A DNA stretch of 64,000 nt. It comes from an uncultured Bacteroidia bacterium. Its GTDB lineage: Bacteria > Bacteroidota > Bacteroidia > Bacteroidales > UBA932. The DNA lies in assembly GCA_902785785.1 (NCBI GenBank), contig CADAAA010000004.1:124001-188000 (forward strand), in the 5' to 3' direction. Numbering within the stretch: position 1 is the first letter of the stretch; every line of letters begins with the position of its first letter. Made by a program: the position numbers and the translations under genes. The notes under the pieces are model-generated. The model saw only the letters and a list, made by a program, of their open reading frames with translations, searched no databases and was not told where the DNA came from. Below are positions 6,796-13,970 of this stretch, piece by piece.

Positions 6796-9237
6796 ATGGA
6801 GAACAATAACAAAAATACCCAGAATCAGCAGGAAGAGTCCGTACAGTTGATGGACCTCCTTTACAAGTGCCTGTCCAAATGGTACTGGTTCGTCATCTCT
6901 GCTGCCCTGTGTCTTGCCCTGGCCGTCTTCTATGTGCTGAAGACCCCTCCGGTGTACACCCGTTCCGCCGAGATCCAGATCAAGACCAATTCCCGCGGCC
7001 AGTCCATCTCCACTGATGCCGAGATCTCCCAGCTTGGCCTGTTCAACACCAATACCAACGTCTATAACGAGATCAAGGCCTTCGGCGCCAAGTCACTTAT
7101 GCAGGAGGTCGTCAAGCGCCTCAACCTTGACATGAACTATATCACCGACGGAAGGTTCCACGACAATGTCCTCTACGGACGGTCGCTTCCGTTTACCGCA
7201 GCCATCATCGATGTCCCCGACCAGGCAGTGATGTCCTTTGACCTTGATGTCAAGGAGGACGGCGCCTTCACTCTCTCCAATTTCACTCTCCAGAATGAAC
7301 CTGTGGAGAAGGGCACTAAGGTGTCCGGAGCATTCGCCGACACCCTCGCCACTCCCGTGGGCAATATCGTCGTGACCCCGACGGTCAATTATGTGGCCAT
7401 GGACTATCCTACGGTCCATGTAAAGCGTTCTTCCTACCGCAGCGCCACGAACCGCTACTCCAGCGAGCTTTCCGTCAACCTCAGCGACAAGATGTCGCAG
7501 GTGATCCAGCTGACGCTCAACGATATCTCCATCCAGCGTGCCGAGGATATCCTTGACATGGTCGTGTCCGTGTACAACGAGAACTGGGTGGCGGACAAGA
7601 ACCAGATCGCCGTCAGCACCTCCATGTTCATCAACGAACGTCTCGGCGTCATCGAAGAGGAGCTTACCAACGTCGACAGCGATATCTCGAACTACAAGAG
7701 CCAGAACCTCATCCCTGACGTAAAGGCCGCTTCGAGCATGTACATGTCCCAGAGCAACGCCATCAACGAGCAGATCCAGGGACTGAACAACGAGCTCTAC
7801 ATGACCCGCTATATCCGCGAGTCCCTCACTGACGACGCCAACAAGAACAAAGTGCTCCCTGCCAACTCCGGTATAAGCAGCGCCAATATCGAGAGCCAGA
7901 TCAGCGACTACAATGACAAGCTCCTCCGCAGGAACGACCTCGTCGCCAACAGCTCCGAATCTAACCCTCTGGTAGTCGAGCTCGACAATTCCCTTAACAG
8001 CCTTCGACAGGCTATCATCTCTTCGGTGGACAACCAGGAGCTTGCCCTGAGCAACCAGATCAGTTCCTTGACCCGTACCGAGCGCCAGGCGACTGCGCGC
8101 ATCGCCGCCAACCCTACGCAGGCCAAGTACCTCCTCTCCGTCGAGCGTCAGCAGAGCGTCAAGGAGGCCCTGTACCTCTATCTCCTCCAGAAACGTGAGG
8201 AGAACGAGCTCTCACAGGCCTTCACCGCATACAATACCCGCATCATCGACCCTCCTACCGGAAGCATGTCGCCTACTGCACCGCGCAAGAGCATGATATA
8301 CCTCCTCGCCCTTCTCCTGGGTCTCTGTATCCCTCTGGCTGCCTTATACCTGATGGAAGTCCTCAATACGAGGGTCCGCGGCAAGAAGGATATCAAGGAT
8401 GTCGTCCTTCCTTTCGCCGGAGAGATCCCTCTTACCGAAGAGGGCATGAAGAGCAACAAGAGATACCTCCGTGCGCTCAAGATGCAGAAGCAGGTCGAGC
8501 CCAAGCGTGAGATACTTGTCAAGACCGGGAGCCGTGACACGATCAACGAGGCTTTCCGCGTGCTCCGTACAAATATCGAGTTCATGATGAAGAACAAGGA
8601 TGCCAATGTCGCGGCGGTTACGTCCTTCAACCCCGGTTCCGGAAAATCCTTCATCTCGATGAACCTTGCAGTGTCGCTTGCTATCAAGGGACGCAAGGTC
8701 CTGGTTGTCGACTGTGACCTCCGTCATGCCTCGCTCTCCACTTATGTGGACAGCCCGCACAAGGGTATTTCCAACTATCTCAGCGGTCAGACAGACGATA
8801 TCGATTCCTTGATCTGTGCTGTCTCAGGTTACGACAACCTCTTCGTCCTGCCTGTCGGAGTGATCCCTCCGAACCCGACCGAGCTTGTCGCGGATGAGCG
8901 TTTCAAGCAGCTCATCGCAAGGTTGAAGGGCGAGTATGACTATGTCTTCCTTGACTGCCCTCCGATCGAGATCGTCGCCGATACCCAGATCATCGACCAG
9001 TACGCGGACAGGACCCTCTTCGTCATCCGTGCAGGTCTCTGCGAAAGGAGCATGCTCTCCGAGCTCAATTCACTCTACGAGGAGAACAAGTATAACAACC
9101 TCGCTCTCATCCTAAACGGTACCGAGATCTCCAAGTCCGGCTATTTCGGCAACAAGTACGGATATCATTACGGCCATTACGGCCACTACGGATACGGTTA
9201 TTCCTCTTATGCCCATGACGATAAGAGCGATAGTTGA
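6796..9237 (+). CDS. Wzz/Wzc-type chain-length regulator fused to BY-kinase
   Basis: The protein has 813 residues. A Wzz domain comes first, with membrane helices near 33-51 and 499-520 and a long periplasmic coiled-coil part between them. A cytoplasmic bacterial tyrosine-kinase domain follows, with Walker A (NPGSGKSF, about 613), Walker A' (VLVVDCDLR, about 635) and Walker B (YVFLDCPP, about 716). The C-terminus carries a Tyr cluster in which Tyr alternates with Gly and His (about 781-803), the autophosphorylation tail of this family. It controls polymer length and export with the outer-membrane exporter upstream. Its last 23 bp overlap the Nif3-like gene. Confidence 0.93.
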   Translation: MENNNKNTQNQQEESVQLMDLLYKCLSKWYWFVISAALCLALAVFYVLKTPPVYTRSAEIQIKTNSRGQSISTDAEISQLGLFNTNTNVYNEIKAFGAKSLMQEVVKRLNLDMNYITDGRFHDNVLYGRSLPFTAAIIDVPDQAVMSFDLDVKEDGAFTLSNFTLQNEPVEKGTKVSGAFADTLATPVGNIVVTPTVNYVAMDYPTVHVKRSSYRSATNRYSSELSVNLSDKMSQVIQLTLNDISIQRAEDILDMVVSVYNENWVADKNQIAVSTSMFINERLGVIEEELTNVDSDISNYKSQNLIPDVKAASSMYMSQSNAINEQIQGLNNELYMTRYIRESLTDDANKNKVLPANSGISSANIESQISDYNDKLLRRNDLVANSSESNPLVVELDNSLNSLRQAIISSVDNQELALSNQISSLTRTERQATARIAANPTQAKYLLSVERQQSVKEALYLYLLQKREENELSQAFTAYNTRIIDPPTGSMSPTAPRKSMIYLLALLLGLCIPLAALYLMEVLNTRVRGKKDIKDVVLPFAGEIPLTEEGMKSNKRYLRALKMQKQVEPKREILVKTGSRDTINEAFRVLRTNIEFMMKNKDANVAAVTSFNPGSGKSFISMNLAVSLAIKGRKVLVVDCDLRHASLSTYVDSPHKGISNYLSGQTDDIDSLICAVSGYDNLFVLPVGVIPPNPTELVADERFKQLIARLKGEYDYVFLDCPPIEIVADTQIIDQYADRTLFVIRAGLCERSMLSELNSLYEENKYNNLALILNGTEISKSGYFGNKYGYHYGHYGHYGYGYSSYAHDDKSDS

Positions 9238-10000
9238 TGCCCTGGAGACGCTGGCACCGCTGGCGTACCAGGAGGATTATGACAATGCAGGACTCCAGGT
9301 CGGTCTCATCGGTGATGAGGTGACGGGCGTCCTGCTCTGTCTTGATATTACCGAGGACATCATAGCCGAGGCTGTCCGCAAGGGCTGCAATCTGGTGGTG
9401 TCGCACCACCCCCTTATCTTCAGGCCTCTGAAAAGCGTCACTGGCGCTACGTATCAGCAGCGTTGTGTCATGGAGGCGGTTCGTCACGGCATCGCCCTGT
9501 ATTCCGCCCATACCAATCTCGACAACGCCCGCGATGGTGTCAATTTCCGCATCGCTTCCAAGATCGGGCTGCGCGACCTCGAGTGGATCGAGGAAAAACC
9601 TGCTGCAGGCGGCGGTTGCGGTTCGGGAGTCATCGGCACGCTTCCGGAGCCTGAGAAGGCCACGGATTTCCTCCATCGCCTGAAGGACGCCTTTGGCGTG
9701 AAATGCCTCATGCATACTGATCCTTCCGGACTTACGTTGAGCAGGATAGCCCTTTGTGGCGGCGCGGGCTCGTTCCTGATGGACGAGGCTCGCGCCAAGG
9801 GGGCTGACGCCTTCATCACAGGCGAGATTTCGTACCATCATTTCTTCGATGCCGACGGCATGCTCCTCATCGCCATGGGACACTACCAGAGCGAGCAGTT
9901 CACAAAGGACCTGTTGCGCGATTTCCTCGCAGCCCGCTTCCCGGACCTTCGCATCGAGATTACATCCATCGATACCAATCCGATTCATTATACCTGTTAA
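9215..10000 (+). CDS. Nif3-like dinuclear metal centre protein
   Basis: A protein of 261 residues from ATG 9215 (MTIRAIVDALETLAPLAYQE); an in-frame ATG at 9209 would add two residues. Family metal ligands are visible: VVSHHPLIFRPL, SAHTNLDNA, and near the C-terminus GHYQSEQ. Nif3 proteins form hexameric rings with a two-metal site, and some are annotated as GTP cyclohydrolase I type 2, but their role is not settled. This one starts inside the Tyr tail of the kinase gene, an unusual neighbour for a housekeeping protein. The placement probably reflects coupling rather than a role in capsule export. Confidence 0.9.
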   Translation: MTIRAIVDALETLAPLAYQEDYDNAGLQVGLIGDEVTGVLLCLDITEDIIAEAVRKGCNLVVSHHPLIFRPLKSVTGATYQQRCVMEAVRHGIALYSAHTNLDNARDGVNFRIASKIGLRDLEWIEEKPAAGGGCGSGVIGTLPEPEKATDFLHRLKDAFGVKCLMHTDPSGLTLSRIALCGGAGSFLMDEARAKGADAFITGEISYHHFFDADGMLLIAMGHYQSEQFTKDLLRDFLAARFPDLRIEITSIDTNPIHYTC

Positions 10001-10009
10001 CAGACTCTT

Positions 10010-11050
10010 ATGGACAGACACGTCGTCATAATGGCCGGCGGCATAGGCAGCCGTTTCTGGCCTATGAGCACCCCGGAGTATCCCAAGCAGTTCATCGACG
10101 TCCTCGGATGCGGCCGGACACTCATACAGATGACGGCAGACCGGCTCCTTCCGGTCTGCCCTTATGAGAACATGTGGGTGGTCACTTCCCGCAGTTACGT
10201 GGATATTGTACGCACCCAGCTTCCGGAGATTCCCGAGGCCAATATCTTAGCGGAACCCGCGGCCCGCAATACAGCTCCCTGCATCGCCTATGCGTGCTGG
10301 AAGATCAAGACCCGCCATCCGCATGCCAACATTGTCGTCACTCCGTCCGACGCTCTTGTCCTGGACGGTGACGAGTATCGCCGTGTCATCTCGCTAGCCC
10401 TTGACTTCACTGCATCCGGCAGTTCGATCGTGACCGTCGGCATCAAGCCTTCCAGGCCGGAGACCGGATACGGATATATCATGGCGGGACAGGAGGCTGC
10501 TCCGGAGATCCTTACTGTCAAGGCTTTCAAGGAGAAACCCGATCTCGAGACCGCCAAGTCGTACCTGGCTGACGGACATTATCTCTGGAATGCAGGTATT
10601 TTCGTCTGGAATGTCGACACTATCACATCGGCCATCCGCACTTATGCCCCCGGCATCGCCGCCGTCATGGACGCCATGGCTCCATCTTTCTATACGGAAG
10701 GGGAGGAAGAGACAGTCTCCCGCCTTTTCCCGACATGCGAGAAGATCAGCATAGACTACGCCGTCATGGAAAAGGCGGAGGGCATCCACACTATCCCGGC
10801 ATCTTTCGGATGGAGCGACCTTGGAAGCTGGGGATCGCTGAGGCTCAACTCTTCTACGGACGACAGTGGCAACGCCACCTTGGGCACGGACATCCACATG
10901 TTCGAATGCGAAGGCTGCGTAGTCCGGACCTCGTCCCTCAAGAAAGTCGTCCTGCAGGGGCTCGAGGACTACATCGTCGCCGAAAAGGACGGATCGCTTC
11001 TGGTCTGCAAGCTCTCCGAGGAGCAGCGCATCAAGGATTTTTCAAAATAA
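10010..11050 (+). CDS. manC: Mannose-1-phosphate guanylyltransferase
   Basis: This enzyme makes GDP-mannose from mannose-1-phosphate and GTP. It opens with the pyrophosphorylase signature MAGGIGSRFWPMSTPEYPKQ and also shows EPAARNTAPCIAY, VVTPSDALV and FKEKPDLETA, the sugar-1-P binding block. At 346 residues it carries only the transferase domain, without the phosphomannose isomerase domain of the longer bifunctional forms. The gene lies 9 bp after the Nif3-like gene and upstream of the epimerase, fitting sugar-nucleotide supply for the export system. Confidence 0.93.
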   Translation: MDRHVVIMAGGIGSRFWPMSTPEYPKQFIDVLGCGRTLIQMTADRLLPVCPYENMWVVTSRSYVDIVRTQLPEIPEANILAEPAARNTAPCIAYACWKIKTRHPHANIVVTPSDALVLDGDEYRRVISLALDFTASGSSIVTVGIKPSRPETGYGYIMAGQEAAPEILTVKAFKEKPDLETAKSYLADGHYLWNAGIFVWNVDTITSAIRTYAPGIAAVMDAMAPSFYTEGEEETVSRLFPTCEKISIDYAVMEKAEGIHTIPASFGWSDLGSWGSLRLNSSTDDSGNATLGTDIHMFECEGCVVRTSSLKKVVLQGLEDYIVAEKDGSLLVCKLSEEQRIKDFSK

Positions 11051-11059
11051 GGAGGTTCC

Positions 11060-12046
11060 ATGAAGGTTCTGGTCACGGGAGCCGCCGGATTCATCGGCTC
11101 GAAGCTTATGTTTACCCTCGCGGAGCGGGGTGACGAAGTAGTCGGCATCGACAATATGAACGACTACTATGATGTCCGTCTCAAGGAAGGACGCATCGCG
11201 GAGTTCTGCACCGGGGCCCGCAGGCGCTTCCTTAAGATGGATATTTCTGACAAGGCATCCCTGGACGCGCTCTTTGCCGCTGAGGGCTTCGATGCCGTGG
11301 TGAACCTTGCCGCCCAGGCGGGCGTGAGGTATTCCATCACCAATCCCTATGCCTACCTCCAGAGCAACCTCGTGGGCTTCCTGAACATCCTCGAGGCCTG
11401 CAGGAATTATCCGGTCAAGCACCTCGTGTTCGCATCCTCCAGTTCTGTGTACGGCCTGAACGCCAAGGTGCCGTACTCGGAAGATGACAAGGTGGACAAT
11501 CCGGTAAGCCTGTACGCCGCTTCCAAGAAGTCCAATGAGCTGATGGCTCATGCCTATGCCAAGCTTTACGGCATACCGTGTACCGGACTCCGGTTCTTCA
11601 CTGTGTACGGCCCCTGGGGCCGTCCGGACATGGCTCCGATGCTGTTCGCATCGGCCATCATGAAGGGAGAGCCCATCAAGGTGTTCAACGGCGGCGACAT
11701 GATACGTGACTTCACATATATCGATGATATAGTGGAAGGTACCGTCCGCACCCTGGACCATGTCCCGGCTGGTGCGGACTGCCCGAACGGCGTTCCTTAC
11801 CGCATTTACAACATCGGCTGCTCGGATCCGGTGAAGCTGATGGATTTCATCTCTGAGATAGAGCGTGCCGTCGGCCGGCCGGCCGAGAAGGTCTTCCTGC
11901 CCATGCAGGCCGGCGACGTCTATCAGACCAATGCCGACACCACGCATCTCGAGCGGGAGGTAGGCTACAAGCCCCATGTTAAGCTTCACGAAGGCATCAC
12001 CGCCTTCATCGACTGGTACAAGTCAGACAAGAATCCATTGAAATGA
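11060..12046 (+). CDS. NAD-dependent epimerase, probable UDP-glucuronate 4-epimerase
   Basis: An extended short-chain dehydrogenase of 328 residues with the Rossmann motif VTGAAGFIGS, the Ser-rich strand FASSSSVYG and the catalytic YAASKKSNE (Tyr-x3-Lys). The N-terminal block GIDNMNDYYDVRLKEGRI is characteristic of UDP-glucuronate 4-epimerases, which make UDP-galacturonate. The stop overlaps the start of the next gene (ATGA). Being next to a galacturonokinase-like gene supports a uronate substrate. Confidence 0.88.
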   Translation: MKVLVTGAAGFIGSKLMFTLAERGDEVVGIDNMNDYYDVRLKEGRIAEFCTGARRRFLKMDISDKASLDALFAAEGFDAVVNLAAQAGVRYSITNPYAYLQSNLVGFLNILEACRNYPVKHLVFASSSSVYGLNAKVPYSEDDKVDNPVSLYAASKKSNELMAHAYAKLYGIPCTGLRFFTVYGPWGRPDMAPMLFASAIMKGEPIKVFNGGDMIRDFTYIDDIVEGTVRTLDHVPAGADCPNGVPYRIYNIGCSDPVKLMDFISEIERAVGRPAEKVFLPMQAGDVYQTNADTTHLEREVGYKPHVKLHEGITAFIDWYKSDKNPLK

Positions 12047-13215
12047 ACTGTGTAGAGAAATTTGAAGAGATATACAGGAAAAGCCCGGATGCAGTGGCTT
12101 TCTGTCCGTATCGTATCTGCCCCATAGGGGCTCACAGCGACCATCAGCACGGCAAGATCACCGGCCTTGCCATCGACAAGGGCATCAGTTTCGCGTACCA
12201 CCCCAAACGGAACGGCGTGGTCGAACTGGCCTCACTCCAGTTCGACAAGCGCGCCCAGTTCCATATCAGGGGCGTCCCAGAGAGACGCCAGATGGACTGG
12301 GCGGACTACCTGCGCGGGGCAACGCTCGAGCTCTCGCAGCGCTACACCTTGTCTACCGGCCTGTGCGGCGTGATCGAGGGCAGTCTGCCCATCGGAGGTC
12401 TCTCTTCCTCCGCAGCCGTCACCATTGTTTTCCTCTCTGCCCTTTGCAAGGTCAACGGCATCACGCTCGAGCCTGTCGAGATGATCACGATGGCCATGGC
12501 CGCCGAGAACAACTATGTCGGCGTCAGCTGCGGCAAGCTCGACCAGAGCTGCGAGATCTATTCGCGCAAGGACCATCTCCTCTATCTCGACACCCTGGAC
12601 GATTCGTACGAGCTTATCCCGACTCCGACGAACATGCCCCCGTACGAGATTGCGATCTTCTTCAGCGGAGTTGAACGCACCCTTGCGGACTCCAAGTTCA
12701 ACATGCGCGTTGACGAATGCCGCAGTGCGGCGTATGCCTTGAAAGCCCTCTCGGGCATGGAGTACGGCAAATTCGCAGAGACGCACCTGCGCGAAGTCCC
12801 GCGTTCCGTATACGATGAATACAAGGACCGCCTGCCGGATACCTGGCGCAGGCGGGCCGAGCACTGGTATACGGAGTTCGAACGGGTGGAAAAAGGCGCA
12901 GAGGCCTGGAGAAGGGGAGACCTGGAGGAGTATGGCCGTCTGAGCTTCGAGTCCGGCCGTTCTTCCATCTACAACTGGGAGACCGGATCGCCGGAACTCA
13001 AGGCCCTATACGAGATCATGGAGCACACTGACGGTATCTACGGCGGACGTTTCAGCGGCGCTGGCTTCAAGGGCTGCTGTATGGCCCTCATAGATCCGGC
13101 TTTCCGCGGGTCCATACTTGAGAAGGTAGAGAAGGAGTACCTTGCCCAGTTCCCTGAACTGAAGGGACATTATGGCGCATTTATATGCCATTCTTCCGAC
13201 GGAGTCGAATTGTAA
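12043..13215 (+). CDS. GHMP kinase, probable galacturonokinase
   Basis: The protein has 390 residues with the GHMP ATP-binding block GGLSSSAAV (about 120-128). Its N-terminal substrate motif is CPYRICPIGAHSDHQ (about 21-35) rather than the galactokinase form GRVNLIGEHTDY. From memory, plant galacturonokinase has an almost identical block (PYRICPLGAHIDHQ). The C-terminal half also shares RVDECRSAA, RAEHWYTEFERV, LEEYGRLSFESGRSSI and YGGRFSGAGFKGCC with that enzyme. The expected reaction is galacturonate plus ATP to galacturonate-1-phosphate. It is coupled to the epimerase and followed 19 bp later by a nucleotidyltransferase, which would complete UDP-galacturonate salvage. Confidence 0.8.
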   Translation: MNCVEKFEEIYRKSPDAVAFCPYRICPIGAHSDHQHGKITGLAIDKGISFAYHPKRNGVVELASLQFDKRAQFHIRGVPERRQMDWADYLRGATLELSQRYTLSTGLCGVIEGSLPIGGLSSSAAVTIVFLSALCKVNGITLEPVEMITMAMAAENNYVGVSCGKLDQSCEIYSRKDHLLYLDTLDDSYELIPTPTNMPPYEIAIFFSGVERTLADSKFNMRVDECRSAAYALKALSGMEYGKFAETHLREVPRSVYDEYKDRLPDTWRRRAEHWYTEFERVEKGAEAWRRGDLEEYGRLSFESGRSSIYNWETGSPELKALYEIMEHTDGIYGGRFSGAGFKGCCMALIDPAFRGSILEKVEKEYLAQFPELKGHYGAFICHSSDGVEL

Positions 13216-13234
13216 ACGTCTGATACAAAGTGAG

Positions 13235-13963
13235 ATGAAGTGCCTTATACTTGCAGCCGGCTATGCCACGAGGCTGTACCCCTTGACGGAGAATTTCCCC
13301 AAACCGCTTCTTGAGGTCGGGGAGAAAACCATACTTGACTGGCTGGTGGACGATATAGCCGCGACCGGTGCCGTGGATCGATTTGTCATCATATCCAACC
13401 ACAAGTTTGCCGGGCATTTCCGCGAGTGGGCGTCGTCCCGTCCTTACGTCACCGTTGTCGATGACGGTACGTCTACCAATGAAACGCGTCTCGGTGCTGT
13501 CAGGGATATCCAGTTTGCCCTCGAAAGCTTGGGTATAGACGATGACCTTCTGGTAATCGCCGGGGACAACATCCTTGATTTCAGCCTTGGAGAGTTCATC
13601 CGATATGCCCTGGACAAGGGTACGTCATGCATCATGCGCTATTTCGAACCGGATGAAAACCGCCTGCACAAATGCGGCGTAGTCGAAGTGGATGAGGACG
13701 ACAGGATAGTCGGAATGGAAGAGAAACCGGCAGAGCCCAAGTCGCACTGGTGCTGCCCGCCGTTCTATTTTTACCGCCGCGAGGATGCCGCGCGAGTGGC
13801 CGAAGGCATCGCGGCCGGATGCGGCGTCGACGCGCCGGGCAGCTATGTTGCCTGGCTCAGTTCACATACTCCGATGCATGCCATGGAGATGCCGGGAAAG
13901 CGTTACGACATCGGCAATCTCGAGAGCTACAAGAGCGTCTGCGAGCATTTCTCAAATCTTTGA
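13235..13963 (+). CDS. Sugar-1-phosphate nucleotidylyltransferase
   Basis: The start at 13235 gives MKCLILAAGYATRLYPLTEN, the expected N-terminal nucleotide-binding motif. The open frame reaches back to 13172, but that extension overlaps the kinase gene and lacks family sequence. Other family blocks are FPKPLLEVGEKTILDW, VIAGDNILDFSL and GMEEKPAEPKSHWCCPPFYF. At 242 residues it is a single-domain RmlA-like enzyme. The base and sugar cannot be read from sequence; next to a galacturonokinase-like gene, uridylylation of a uronic acid 1-phosphate is the natural guess. It converges on the GH92 gene with 7 bp between stops. Confidence 0.85.
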   Translation: MKCLILAAGYATRLYPLTENFPKPLLEVGEKTILDWLVDDIAATGAVDRFVIISNHKFAGHFREWASSRPYVTVVDDGTSTNETRLGAVRDIQFALESLGIDDDLLVIAGDNILDFSLGEFIRYALDKGTSCIMRYFEPDENRLHKCGVVEVDEDDRIVGMEEKPAEPKSHWCCPPFYFYRREDAARVAEGIAAGCGVDAPGSYVAWLSSHTPMHAMEMPGKRYDIGNLESYKSVCEHFSNL

Positions 13964-13970
13964 TTCAAGG

